Shown in pieces: positions 1 through 11,161 of a stretch of 64,000 bases of DNA (positions within the stretch are counted from its first letter, which is position 1; each line of letters starts with the position of its first letter). A model generated the notes under the pieces. That model was not told the DNA's origin, ran no database searches, and saw only the letters and a list, made by a program, of their open reading frames with translations. The stretch is from Druceiella hillmani (taxonomy: Eukaryota; Arthropoda; Insecta; Lepidoptera; Hepialidae): contig JAYKKI010000005.1 in the NCBI GenBank assembly GCA_039881145.1, forward strand, positions 23,865,501 through 23,929,500. Direction: 5' to 3'. Both the position numbers and the translations under genes were made by a program.

Positions 1-66
1 TAAGCTGTATAGTATATAACTGTTTCAGTCATAAGCTGTATAGTATATAACTGCTTCAGTTATAAG
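1..66. repeat. Tandem repeat, two units of about 31 bp
   Basis: A unit beginning TAAGCTGTATAGTATATAAC is present twice in direct succession, with one or two changes (CTGTTTCAG against CTGCTTCAG), followed by a decayed partial third unit. The array runs off the left edge, so its full size is unknown. Confidence 0.8.
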
Positions 67-1579
67 CAGTAACTGCAAAGTTATTTTAGAAATCTGGAAT
101 TTTATACAAATCATCTCAAGAATATTGAAAACAAATAATAAAAGCCCTCCGCAGCTGATTTATCGGATTTTTGAGTCGGCTATTCCATAAGTCCATGCCC
201 TACTGCCCCTCGAGATGATATTTTTTTGGAAATTATCAACAGCTCTGAATCTGTTTTATAAATTGTATCTATTTACGATTTCCCTTTTCATAAATAGATT
301 AAAATCGCTTAAGTGGGCACGCTCGAGAGATGTTAATTGCGTTTTAAATCAACAAGCACCACTATGACTTGGCCAAAACATCGCCCTTTGAATTCAATAA
401 CTTTTAAATAAGAGATAATAATATTGGCTTCACAATTCATTCCAACTATCGATTGTACTACTCACAAGTGGACGCGTAATCTTTCCGTCTTCTAAGTTTG
501 TTACGTAACTTTCCAGTTTTCTTTGCATTTTCTTTTACTTATTTATTAATGGATGATCAGATTTTATTGAACAATTTATTTCAACCGATTCCACTTACCT
601 TTTAGTTTTTTTAAGTTTTATATTTATTACCACTCTATTTATTACACATATTTTATAGTTTAAGCCATTGACCGAAGTACATACAAACGGACAAGGTCCT
701 CCTGAAGTCATTGTGATCATGAGTCGATCATCTTTACCTGCTAAAACTAGTTTCTGAACTTTGATCTATAAAGAAGTTCTTGAATAAAAGCGATCCGTGC
801 AATATTCATTGACGTATTCATGAGTAAACTCAGTTTCTTAATTTTAGTTCCAACTTTATATTCATAGTATTAAACATTATAAAATAACTAAAGAACCCTT
901 TTTAGTGATTCGTTTAATACAAATTTGTGCAGTTTTATTGAATTATCTAGTTGGAAAATAAATTTTACACAACGCTGAGTAATGTAATTCGAGTAAAACA
1001 AAAATGTGGCGATGTGACTCGCATGTAACATTATATCTGTTTTGAATTGTAACATGTAATGAAAACGTACGCAGAGGTAAAACGATAAATCGAAACGATA
1101 TTCGCATAAAAAACAATGATTTATATGTTTTATCATAAAATCAAACATGCGTTTACCGTTGCAAAAATCCAATATCGTAGCGCGATACGAGGAAGCAGTC
1201 GATGACATCAAAAGCGCTGCGTCCGGACTGTGAATATATTTCGCCATTCTCGTTTTCATCCGGCGAATACTTTCGGGAATGCGCAAATTTTTATTGATAT
1301 TTCAAACAAGTATTTGTATAGATGTGAAGTCAAGATATAGCTTGTGTGAAACATTCAAGAGTCTTTGTTTTTCTTGGCATTTCCTTAAAAATACAGTAAT
1401 CTTATTGCTATATGTATTTACTTAAATCACAATAAAAGCCTTGGTTATGTGAGTATACCAGTACATTAAAATAGTAGATAACCATACCAATGGGGAGAAA
1501 TGGTTAAACGATATATTACTTTGTGCTTTAAACACAAAATTTGCTTGAACGCATTTTTAGAAAATATATTAAAATATTT
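67..1579. other. Noncoding AT-rich stretch
   Basis: No gene recognised. The longest open frame (888-1286, minus, 132 codons) is rich in Phe, Ile, His and Tyr, as expected from AT-rich noncoding DNA, and shows no domain. The block 1130-1280 is slightly GC-richer than its surroundings. Confidence 0.6.
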
Positions 1580-1990
1580 CACAATTGGAAGCTATTTGAA
1601 TACTAGATTATTGTAGTTTACAATTGCATAACGCGATAAAGCTTTATAGCATTTGACATATAAGTTTGACAATTGGGAGTTATTCGAATATTCGATTACT
1701 ATAGTTTACAATTGCGTAATGAGATATAGATTTATAGTATTTGACATAATAGTATTGATAATTACGAGCACTTCGAATATTAGTATACTATAGTATACAA
1801 ATGCGTAATGAGATAAAGATTTGTAGTATTTTGCATATAAGAATTGACAATTGGGAATTATTCGGATATTAGATTATTACAGTTTACAATTGCGTAATAA
1901 GATAAAGATTTATTGTATTTGATATATAAGAATTGACATTGAGAGCTATTGGAATATTAGATTAATGTAGTTTTTAAATTGCGTAATAAT
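1580..1990. repeat. Tandem repeat, about 4.5 units of 89 bp
   Basis: The landmark CAATTGCGTAAT recurs at about 1621, 1709, 1798, 1887 and 1976, a steady spacing of 88-89 bp. Each unit also contains a variant of TTTATAGTATTTGACATATAA and TTCGAATATTAGATTA. The units have diverged by substitutions and small indels, so the array is old. It may be a small satellite block or the inner array of a mobile element. No protein is encoded. Confidence 0.85.
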
Positions 1991-2971
1991 ATAAAACAAA
2001 TAAAGCCCATTGCGTTTCGAGACGTGCACAGAATAAGATAAAATAGTTGTCCATATCTCTCAAACTTGGTGACGTAAGTTAACTGAAATAATTTTATTCG
2101 AAATTTCCATGTTTGGGAACTTAGAGGAAGAGAAAGAGATGACACTTTGCACCTGGTTTGAAGTTTAATATTTCCCGAACAGGGCTCAAAAATTAAATTT
2201 TTTAATATTAACTCAATTTTACTTTGAGAGACCTACCTAATGATAGCTCACCCAAAAGGGATGCATGAAAAAAATTCTTGCAATTTGTATGTAGGTAGGA
2301 AAACCATACTTAATTATAAAACAAATAGAAATGATAAAATAATAGCCCCGGACAGTGCATTCAAAACCGCGGACACCCGAATGACTAAATCAAAAGCTCA
2401 ATGTTCATTAAAATAAAATAGTATGGAGTTTATTGAAAATTTTGATATAAAATTAACCACAATTATTTTGTCTTAATCAAGTTTTATTTACCTTACCAAT
2501 CACATACACATATATTATGTACAATTGTATGAAAAACAATTATTATGAAAACAATAAACAAAATTTCAATTAAATTCAACATATGTAAATACATATAAGT
2601 TAACATATGGAAATATGTATGTATATTTTGTTACGGTGACGACACAAATCGAACGGCGTTTAGTGACGTCAATCGGAGACCGAGTAGTGTTTTTGTACAT
2701 TACGGCATCTTATGCTTTTGTAGGTGGAGAACCGTATGTATTTTAGATTTCCTCTGAGATGCATCAGCCGTCAGTCAGCCTCGCTGTGTATATTTTCATT
2801 AAAATTATTCTGATTTTTAAATTGTTTGTATATTAGCTTTGATCAGTTGTATTACATACGTGGAAAAGGAAAAAAAAGTGAGATTAATTCCTACAAAACT
2901 AGCTATTAAAATTAAGGTGATTATTTGTAAGATTAAGATGATAATATTCACTTACTGTGTAAATATATATA

Positions 2972-2973
<2 letters not shown>
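1991..2973. other. Noncoding stretch with a GC-richer block and a CRE-type site
   Basis: No gene seen. The block 2634-2780 is GC-richer and carries a perfect cAMP-response-element palindrome TGACGTCA at 2664-2671 next to TCAATCGGAGACCGAGTAG. Another TGACGTCA lies at 3119-3126. A regulatory role is inference only. Confidence 0.4.

Positions 2974-3021
<48 letters not shown>
2974..3021. repeat. (TA)n microsatellite
   Basis: An uninterrupted alternating TA run of about 48 bp. The open frame across it (2839-3036) is an artefact read as Tyr-Ile repeats. Confidence 0.95.
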
Positions 3022-3022
<1 letters not shown>

Positions 3023-3086
3023 GCTCATATTTCTAATGGTATGATTTTTTCTATGTAATGTATATACTAGTAGTCTGTTAATTTTA

Positions 3087-3133
3087 TAAATAGTGACGTA
3101 ATTAAGGTATCAACTTAATGACGTCACTATTTA
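3087..3133. repeat. Inverted repeat containing CRE-like sites
   Basis: The left arm TAAATAGTGACGTAATTAAG is matched by the right arm CTTAATGACGTCACTATTTA with one small difference, around a 7-base loop. The right arm includes TGACGTCA (3119-3126) and the left TGACGTAA. It could be a small MITE remnant or a palindromic binding site. Confidence 0.75.
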
Positions 3134-3137
3134 CCCG

Positions 3138-3176
3138 AAATGGTTAATAGTGTTACTGACACGGGATTAACCATTT
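3138..3176. repeat. Short inverted repeat
   Basis: AAATGGTTAAT (3138-3148) is matched perfectly by ATTAACCATTT (3166-3176) around a 17-base loop. It lies directly after the CRE-bearing palindrome, so the two may belong to one larger folded element. Confidence 0.7.
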
Positions 3177-4250
3177 TGGCGTGAAATTTTAAATTATTAC
3201 ACAACAAAAATACTTTTCATTAAATTATCCTCTTTTGGACAAAATCTTATTACTTTATTATAAATATATCTAGAGTATTTACAAGACTTTTTAAGAAGAA
3301 TTCTCAAATACCCGTTTATATATCAATAACAATATGATTTCGTAAAGATTCGATAGTTTTTTGTAAGGACAAAGAAAGAAAATTTATAAGGAATTTGAAG
3401 TTAAGATGGGCTCCACATAAAGATATAGATAGGGTTGCCACTTTTTTAAATTCATAATGTACAAATGGGTTTTTGAGCAATAAAAAATATACACAAGGCA
3501 AACAATTATTCAAGAAGAAACGGCAGTACTTATAATAACATAATTTATTAATTAAAAACAGAATATTAATGTCGATTAAATATAAATGCTTAAATGCTTG
3601 TATAAAATTTCTGAACATAAATCTTATTATGTTCAGAATTGTCAACTTCAACATTGTTAACATGTTTCATTTCTCCAAAAAACTCGACCGGGTTTAAAAT
3701 GAGATTAATTAGTAAATAAAGTATCTTATTGTACTTTATTATGTTGATAAAGCATAAAGTACCACTGTATAAAATAAGGTACAATACTTTATTAAAAGTA
3801 CGGGTGGCAACCCTATAAAACAACGCCCTTTTATTATCTGTTTGTGTTTTTGTCTGAGCACTTTTCGTGTTCACGACCAACCACGTAGGCGGGGGGATCG
3901 ATTGCCGGCTAGTAGCCTTCACTTCAGTGGTCGCTAATCAGTTCTGGATTCATAGTTACAGAGGTTTGCTTGTTTTCTACAGTCGAATTTAACAGAGTTC
4001 AAATAAAATTTACTCTTGAATCGTACTTTCTTTCAATTATTGCGAAGTTCATATAAATATGTTTTAATATAATTTCGATTCTGATATAAAGTACTAATTC
4101 GGTTATAAAAGGTTGTATTTTTGTACGAATGTAATATCAAAATTTTAATTTTGTCGAGCGGGGTGGGAAAATATTTCTGTACACGCACTCATGCAAAAGA
4201 TAGTTTTTGAAGAGTAGGAAACTTTTAACTTGATAATATGGTATTTCTTC
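3177..4250. other. Noncoding stretch
   Basis: No gene seen. Two overlapping minus-strand frames (3316-3663 and 3590-3922, 115 and 110 codons) look like AT-rich noise and match no family I know. A weak imperfect inverted repeat lies near 3719-3792 (AAAGTATCTTATTGTAC against GTACAATACTTT). The block 3838-3960 is somewhat GC-richer. Confidence 0.5.
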
Positions 4251-4421
4251 CATTTTTAAACTTATGATGAGGAAAAATACCCTGATTTCTGCCTACACAA
4301 AGGTAACCTATAACTTTTAACTTTGATAAAATTTTTATGTCAAAGTTCAAAACTTATATGTTACCTTTGTATAGCCAGAAATGAACAAAGTGTTCCTCAT
4401 CATAAGCTTATAAATAGAAAA
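4251..4421. mobile_element. MITE-like long inverted repeat
   Basis: Left arm 4251 to about 4333 and right arm about 4337-4421 are imperfect reverse complements over roughly 75-80 bp. Landmarks are CTTATGATGAGGA on the left and TCCTCATCATAAG on the right, then CACAAAGGTAACCTATAA against TTATATGTTACCTTTGTA, and CTTTGATAAAA against TGTCAAAG near the centre. There is almost no loop, as in a foldback MITE. No target duplication is clear. Confidence 0.75.
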
Positions 4422-4613
4422 AGTTTGAGCATCGAAAAAGTGAAAATTAAATTTTCTTACTAGGAACTATCAGCTTCAGCAATTTTTTTTATGCACGAAT
4501 AGCTTTCTACTTATAATATAAATTTTTATAACTCACTGCATTGCAAAAACTTCTTTTTAAGAAAAAATATATATTTAAGAAAGGAATCGTTGTTTCCTTT
4601 GCTTGCCACTTGC
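4422..4613. other. Noncoding stretch
   Basis: Nothing recognised; AT-rich with short A runs. Confidence 0.5.
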
Positions 4614-4765
4614 GTAGTAGTATATTTTCTAGAGAGAAAAATATATTAGGTATTTTTTCATTTGTAGTAGTATATTTTCTAGAGAGAAAAATATATTAGG
4701 TATTTTTTCAATTGCAGTAGTATACTTTCTAGAGAGAAAAATATATTAGGTATTTTTCTATTTCA
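4614..4765. repeat. Tandem repeat, three units of 50 bp
   Basis: The landmark TATATTTTCTAGAGAGAAAA begins at 4621 and 4671, and in a one-base variant at 4721, an exact 50-bp period. The units are nearly identical, so the array is young or homogenised. Each unit holds the small palindrome TTTTCTAGAGAGAAAA. Confidence 0.95.
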
Positions 4766-4904
4766 GTTTTATAAAAAATAATGAGATATCTGTTTATAAC
4801 ACATCCATTTATTAGTTTTTTCAAAAAACTATATAAATCTTTATGTAAATTAAAAATCACTTTTTGGTAAAGTATTATATCAAAAGGTTGATCACGCCTT
4901 TTCT
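4766..4904. other. Noncoding stretch
   Basis: Nothing recognised. Confidence 0.5.
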
Positions 4905-5115
4905 AGTTTACAAAGGTCCTCCCCCGTTTGGAGGTCAGTCCGTCAAAGTCGCTACGTTGATGGAGCGGGAGTAAATGTCGTTATGGTACATTCTCAACGA
5001 GATAAGAGAATATAGTAGAAGCTTGGTAAAAATAAGAGTCGAAAGTAGACAGAGATTTTATCGGCACCGTTATTACGTCGATATTAGATTTTATCTGGTG
5101 TAATTTTATGAAACG
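4905..5115. other. GC-richer block, possible regulatory DNA or exon
   Basis: Base composition rises clearly above the flanks (CCTCCCCCGTTTGGAGGTCA, then GGAGCGGGAGTAAATGTCG) and no repeat structure explains it. A GATA-type AGATAAG lies just inside. There is no convincing open frame. Whether it is conserved cannot be seen from one sequence. Confidence 0.3.
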
Positions 5116-5870
5116 TCGGCTGTGATGTTCAAAACGGAATAAATATATTTAATTAATGCTTGCTTTCTTTGATAATTCAGTACCACACGTAGGAGAAAGT
5201 TGGAAAATATAGGAAAAGTCGTAAATTGTATTAAACATGTAAAATAAGAAATAACAGTAGAGGGAAACTTGGCATTGAGATAAATAATTTTTTAGAGATG
5301 TAATTGAATATAAATAAGTAAGTCGAACTTTTGTTTCTTTTTGTTCTTGTCACTTCGTTTAAGAGTAACGATTTAGAGTGTTTATTGAGCTGCCATAACA
5401 CGACTCATTTTATTTTGAGAGTTTCTTAGTTCTCCCCAGGAAATCTATATTTCTTTTCCTATTCATCAAATGGCTCAATGAGCAATGCAATAGAGTATAC
5501 TCGTGATATTACTCGAAAAGTTTCTACTCTTATTGATGAACTGGGTACATGTGTATTGTAAACTTAAAGAAGGTGTGGTAAAAAAATCAAAAGTTTAAGG
5601 AAAAATAACATAATATGCTTTTCCTGTCCATGAAATAGAATATTATTCAAAAGGTTAATTTAAATTATATAAAGAGGTTTTTTTTAAGGAAGTTCCCACA
5701 TATATAAAGAAAAAAATTAATTAGATTTTGGGACACAATTAAAATACCTGTTTCATTAGTATACAATTAAAAAAAACCAAAGAAGCAATTCAAAAAATTT
5801 TACAATAAATTACGATATATTAGAGAGCGTCAAAGATGACGTTTTTTTGAATCTGATAATTTCAAAATTT

Positions 5871-5873
<3 letters not shown>
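5116..5873. other. Noncoding stretch
   Basis: AT-rich DNA with no gene, tandem array or long inverted repeat that I can support. Confidence 0.5.
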
Positions 5874-5944
<71 letters not shown>

Positions 5945-5950
5945 TATATA
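5874..5950. repeat. (TA)n microsatellite, left flank of transposon copy 1
   Basis: About 77 bp of alternating TA with a single TG interruption, ending exactly where the Tc1-like inverted terminal repeat begins. The array resumes on the other side of the element. Confidence 0.95.
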
Positions 5951-7545
5951 CTCTTTTGCATAAAAAACGGGCGGTTTTGATTTTGTCATATTATTAACAA
6001 AATATTATTTATTAAGAGGTTGTATTAATTGTAATTGTTACTGTTACTGGCAGGTATAGTGTATTCTGGCACATAGAAACGTTCTAAATTTTAAATTTAT
6101 TCTTTTTGAATGAAAATTCTCTGACAAAAACGTATTTTTTGGCGGTAAATGAAATCCAACTCTTATTAAGTTCTTTTTCATTTGTTACGTTTTTTATTTT
6201 AACGAATAAATTTTAATTAAATTTCTGCTGTTTGCTGCATTAGTTCACTTCTGTTTGCTGTTGTCAGTATGGTTGAAAAAACGGTAAGAGCTAGTAAAAT
6301 TATTGCGCTGCTTGAAGAAGCTAATGTTATGTGTCTCAGCAGTATAATGTGAGCCGTTCCATTGTCCAAAGGACCTGGCAACCGATGCAACAACAAGTAC
6401 CAAGAAACGAGCTCCGTCAGTAGAAGGCCCGGTTCTGGAAGAAAATTGTGCACTGAGCCACGACCGCTTCATAGTCAGTCAAACCCTACGAAATCGTCAA
6501 GTTACGTATGTGAATCTCAAATAGAACCTCGAGGACATCACAGGTACACGAGTAAGCCTATTGACATTCAGAAGGAGACTTCAGACCGTCAATATACATA
6601 GCCAAGCTCAGGGCCCTACATTGCTCCGTGAGCATCGAGTTGCCAGATTGAGATTGGCTCAAAATTTTTCGTCGTGGACTCAACATATTCATACTAGACT
6701 GGAATAGTATTTTATTCTCCGATGAAGCTCGTATATCGATTAGTGGTGAGAATCGACGTCGACGAGTCTTACGAAGACCTGGAGAATGCTTCGCAGAAGC
6801 GTGCTTTGAGGAAATCACCCCTTACGGTGGAGGCTCCGTAATGTTTTGGTCTGGTATTAACTTAGATGACCGTACCGAGTTAGTTTTTGTTGAAAATGGT
6901 ACACTTAATGCGAAAAGGTACATAACAGAGGTTCTTATTCGACATGCCCAACCCGCATTAATAGCAGATGGAGGCGAGTTCATTTTTATGGACGACAACG
7001 CTCGCGCCCAATGCTCTAGAGACGTTGATGCGTATATGCAGGACGCTGGAATTCGTCGGTTAGACTGGCCAGCTAGAAGTCCCGACCTCAATCCGATAGA
7101 ACACATATGGGATAATCTCAAACGACCCATCAGAGCCGTAAAACCAGCTCCAGAAAACATTCAGGCCCTTAAAAATGTGATCGTCGCTGAATGTGAACGT
7201 ATTCCTCAGGAAATGCTAAATGAAAATGTCTAGCAGATTAAGCGCATTGATTTTAGCTAGAGGAGGCCATACTCGTTACTAAATTTTCAAATTTAATGTT
7301 AAATTAATAAAAAATATTCAAAAATAAACTTTAGCCATTTTAATGTACCAGTATGAAAACGCTCGTCTGTGGACTTTACATAATTTTTTTTATTTATTCG
7401 CATTTTTAATGACTGAAGTAGGTAAAAACGATATCTCAATAATAAATAACAATATTCTCATCATAGCGCATACAAAATGCATCAAATAATAATAAAATAA
7501 CTCTGATATGGTTTATTCCTACAAGCGCCCGTTTTTTTGGAAAAG

Positions 7546-7547
<2 letters not shown>
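5951..7547 (+). mobile_element. Tc1-like (DD34E) DNA transposon, copy 1
   Basis: The element is about 1.6 kb. Its ends are short inverted repeats: the left, 5951-5973, starts CTCTTTTGCATAAAAAACGG, and the right, 7526-7547, ends CCGTTTTTTTGGAAAAGAG. They match apart from one indel and two substitutions. TA dinucleotides flank it because it sits inside a (TA)n array, as expected for the Tc1/mariner superfamily, which integrates at TA. The inside carries one transposase gene, now broken, followed by AATAAA-type signals near 7310. Length, end structure and catalytic spacing all fit Tc1. A closely similar second copy is at 28998-30570. Confidence 0.92.
6269..7233 (+). pseudogene. Tc1-like transposase, frameshifted (copy 1)
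   Basis: This is the remnant of a Tc1-family transposase, the enzyme that binds the terminal repeats and cuts and pastes the element. The start ATG at 6269 opens with MVEKTVRASKIIALLEE, the beginning of the N-terminal helix-turn-helix. A small deletion relative to copy 2 shifts the frame, giving a TGA at 6350-6352 (codon 28). The second DNA-binding part survives in other frames. A small insertion near 6680-6700 causes another frame change. From about 6700 the catalytic part is open to the TAG at 7231-7233, with first Asp in FSDEAR (codon 6721-6723), second Asp in MDDNARA (6994-6996) and Glu in NPIEHIW (7099-7101). There are 34 residues between the last two, hence DD34E. The last open piece starts at 6841 in the shortest reading. 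It is very unlikely to make active enzyme. Confidence 0.9.

Positions 7548-7549
<2 letters not shown>

Positions 7550-7589
<40 letters not shown>
7550..7589. repeat. (TA)n microsatellite, right flank of transposon copy 1
   Basis: About 40 bp of alternating TA directly after the right terminal repeat, ending in a short CA run. It is probably the other half of the array at 5874-5950 split by the insertion. Confidence 0.95.
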
Positions 7590-7595
<6 letters not shown>

Positions 7596-8276
7596 CACAC
7601 ACGTACCTACATGCTATACATTTGTAGAAGAGTAATGTGTAATATACAAAAATAATACAAATATTTATTGATCGTTCGTTCAGACTCCAAATAAGCCATC
7701 TCAATAAAAAGACTTAAAAATAGCACTAAAAACATAGATATTTAATATTTCCTTGTCTTGCTTTATACATTATACCTTTACCTTACACCAAAGACCATGA
7801 TGCCTTCTTATTATGCACTGCGCTATTAGGCTTCAGTCTATTCGCAAGTAGGTTAAGCGAAGCCAGATAAGAAACGCATATTGAATTATATGCAAATAAC
7901 TGCATATTACTTAGTAGTTAGGCTATAGTTTCCATACAATTCGGTTAAAATTTGTAATAATTTAGCAAAAGTGTCAATACAGACGAAAGAGTTTCATCTA
8001 ATTTCATATATACTATTTAAATGTTAGTAACTATATTTATAATGATATGTGTTTAGGTTAATGTACTAAATATACGACCAAAATATAAAAACCCTCATAA
8101 TATAGTAGCTGCTGATTTATTAGATGTCTCTGATACAAGCAGAAGTAGATATTTTGGAGAAAAAAATTGTCTTGCTTCACATTTAAAAAATAAAAATAAC
8201 TCACTTTTTTCAAATCACACAAATAAATTCTAAATAAAGTTCGGTCCAAATCATCGAAGGAATTGTGTTTACAATT
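7590..8276. other. Noncoding stretch
   Basis: No gene or repeat supported. A 74-codon minus frame at 8058-8282 looks like noise. Confidence 0.5.
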
Positions 8277-8348
8277 CTTCACAAATCACGCAATCGTGAA
8301 AAATCAACGCAACGCTTCACAAATCATATTCGTAAAAATCAACGCAAT
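8277..8348. repeat. Two tandem units of about 38 bp
   Basis: CTTCACAAATCA followed by CGTGAAAAATCAACGCAA occurs twice, the second time as CTTCACAAATCATATTCGTA then AAAATCAACGCAA. It is a short duplication without coding sense. Confidence 0.8.
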
Positions 8349-9229
8349 AGGGGAGAGAACATATATTGCGATACAGCACCTTTAGATATAGAAGCTGGTG
8401 TGAAATGTTTGCAGAATGTCATTATGAAAATTTCTCAGGCACGCGAGGAATGATATTCGAATACAAATTGCGGAATATGCAACGCTGTCATTTTTTAAAA
8501 GGGCAAAGAATGATGGAAATGTCACATCTAGATAAGCGAACTTTATCGATAGGGGACCGAGCTTTTTGGGCTTTGGAGTTGTTTGCGGGGTATAAATAAA
8601 ATATATAATTACAATAATCTGTTGCTATTGACAGGGGTTAGATTTCCAAAAGTTATTGCAAATATTAAGACTCCGAATATCAAAACTTTAATCGATCAGT
8701 AAAAGAATTCTGTATTGTAAGAAAACGCTCGTCTCTAATGCGTTTGAAAATTTAATTTTATTGTGTTTTGCACTTATAATAAAATGTAATTACATATTAG
8801 TAACAGCAAAAAATTCTAACCATATAATAAAACAATGATTATGAGTAACATACTTGAATATGTTATGCGAACTGGTAAGAAGTTGTTTTTTTACATTTAC
8901 CTGTAAATTAGTTAATAATGACCAAGTGTTATCTATATTTAGTAAATAAATTTTTAAAATGGCTGGACCATCAATAAGTATAACCGTGAATATTGTGCAC
9001 GGATGTATTAGAATTCACTATTAATTGTACGTGTGTGGATGTAGTTAGGAGTGAACAAAATGAAAAGTCAATGTGGGTGACATTTTTGGGGGAGAGTAAA
9101 TTTTCTATAGTACATGAGAATAATAAAAGAAGTTGTAAAATGGAATATAAAAGTACATGTAAACATGACAGCAGGGAAATGAAAGCACAGCATATTGAAT
9201 GAATGAACGGAATACTATTTGATAAAAAC

Positions 9230-9231
<2 letters not shown>
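8349..9231. other. Noncoding stretch
   Basis: No gene seen. Short frames at 8366-8599 and 8993-9202 have no recognisable domain or splice context. Confidence 0.5.
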
Positions 9232-9278
<47 letters not shown>

Positions 9279-9306
9279 TATGTATGTATGTATATATAAA
9301 TATATA
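9232..9306. repeat. (TA)n microsatellite, impure right half
   Basis: A TA run with ACACACA and ATGTATGTATG interruptions in its second half, about 75 bp. Confidence 0.92.
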
Positions 9307-10693
9307 TGAATAACTTATATGTAGATCGATAATTCGCAACTACAAAATTAAAATCAAAGCTAAATTTTATTAAAACGAACTACATATCATATTTCTCTGA
9401 ACTGCTCATGATTAAAGTAATTTAAAGCTGTGCAAAAATAAAGATTGGACTTCATAACAAGTACGGAAAAGTTCATATGAACTTTACAATAATTTATCAC
9501 GAAATAGCACAGCAACACTCACTTATAAACAACCTATTTAATTAATCTATATACATGAAGAGAAATTTCCTCCTTAAGCATAATGCACATGGACGAGTGT
9601 AAAATATGTCATAGTTAAAGTTTATATGAAGAAGGAGTGCAGAAAGCTAACATTTATATGTTATATGTGTTAGAAATACATTTAATTACATATTACAAAT
9701 ATATTAAGAGATTCATTCTTTAAGTTCATGTTGTCAATATAATAGTCTGTGTTCAAACAGTCGCACAGAGTAGAGATGGTCGCCAAAGAATTTTAAAATG
9801 TTAAATTGGCTGAGTTTCGAGTTGTGAATTTTATGTGATTCCAAAATACTTTTTTAAATAGTCTGTGGAGTGTATATCAAGGCATAAAAGCATTGATTTT
9901 ATATTTTATGTAATAGATATCTGTGTTTTATATATTATAGAAATGCAGCTTGCTTAATACACCTGCTGCAAAAGGAAAAATCTGTCAGCTTGTTAAATAT
10001 ACATCTACTGCGAATGGAAAATTTTGTAGCAGCAATATGAATTGACTTACTCTACCTATTAGTGTTGAACCTCAGTAACATTTCCACTTAAAAATTTAAT
10101 GAATTATGAATTTCGACCACCGGCCGACCATTAGTGTTATATTATTTGATTTATTGTAAATTTAGTAAAAAGCTAATGTCGATTAAGCTGTAAACATAAC
10201 TAATATACTATAAATAATCTTTTATTAATCTTCGAATAAATCACGAAACAAGGAAAATAAAAGTTAATCTCGATAATTAATGTTATAATGAATATTTTAC
10301 TTGATAAAGATTAATATAATAGATTTATAGTCCGCGATTATTTCACTAAGAAGTAGGGCTGCGTCTCAAGTAATTAATTGTCAACAAACGGTGTGCGAGC
10401 GGCGCCAGGCATTTCTCCCCAAACTTGCGAAATTTAGGGGTAAATCTTAATATATAATTCAGCAAATTAATTAATAACGAGATGTGCTCAAAACAAGAGA
10501 GAAGCAAGTTTCGCAGATGCGTTACGAAGATCATGTACTTGTAAAATAGTTCAGAATACCGAACGAAAATTAAATGAAAGTTAAGAAGTTTTTACTTCTT
10601 AGTGCTACACGTTCTGTCTCTCAACGGATGTCTTTGAATGGACGTCTGGTATGATCGTGAATTCTTTATGTTACTACAGGTTTAACGTTTTAA
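9307..10693. other. Noncoding stretch
   Basis: AT-rich, no gene recognised. A small partial duplication (AAATTTTGTAGCAG type phrases near 9960-10030) is too decayed to delimit. Confidence 0.5.
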
Positions 10694-10793
10694 GATTAAT
10701 ATCAATACTGTCGTCCGATTTTAAATCTTTTTACAAAATGTAATATTATGTAAAAAGATTTAAAATCGGAGGACAATATTGATATTTTATTAA
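10694..10793. repeat. Foldback hairpin, arms of about 40 bp
   Basis: The left arm has TCCGATTTTAAATCTTTTTA and the right arm its exact complement TAAAAAGATTTAAAATCGGA. Pairing continues outward as ATCAATACTGTCG against GGACAATATTGAT with few differences. The short loop is around 10736-10748. It resembles a small foldback MITE, and a transcript would form a miRNA-length hairpin. No known miRNA seed is recognised. Confidence 0.85.
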
Positions 10794-11161
10794 CTTTTAC
10801 ATAATGTATTTCTATAGTCTTATATAGAAATGGGATTCGTCAATCACTTTTTTTATTACGTCAATATTGCAGAAACCTGATCAAAGAATGACACAGAGTT
10901 AGTGATTAGCGATTTATTTTGAATGTGTAGTATTTTTTTTATTGATTTGGTTGAAATTTTTATAGAATTTATGAAACATTACATTCTTTTTGATATGTTT
11001 GCAATTTTTAGGGTCGCTTAGCGGAATGACGAAAAAAGAGCACTTAAAATTTCGCTATATCTGTCTCTCTCACGTATGTCACAGCATCGTGACTCTGTCA
11101 ATTTAAGTCTGCTTGTAACACAATTTTATAAGAAGATATAAATTAAATACACCAATAGAAA
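10794..11161. other. Noncoding stretch
   Basis: Nothing recognised. Confidence 0.5.

Noticed and set aside
888..1286. 132-codon minus-strand frame
   Set aside because: Composition is AT-driven and rich in Phe, Ile, Tyr and His; no domain, no start context, no relation to neighbours.
2839..3036. Frame ending in Tyr-Ile repeats
   Set aside because: It is the TA microsatellite read as codons. The same holds for frames at 8971-9339, 20869-21195, 25437-25754, 28142-28453, 30577-30768, 32519-32740, 49814-49996 and 56466-56690.
4614..4765. 50-bp repeats as a CRISPR array
   Set aside because: The whole 50-bp unit is repeated without variable spacers, in an evidently animal genome. The same reasoning excludes the arrays at 1580-1990 and 49071-49226.
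6217..6818. Several frames overlapping transposon copy 1 on both strands
   Set aside because: They are antisense or shifted readings of the broken transposase.
6822..7160. 112-codon minus frame in transposon copy 1
   Set aside because: Antisense shadow of the catalytic part, which has clear DDE motifs on the plus strand.
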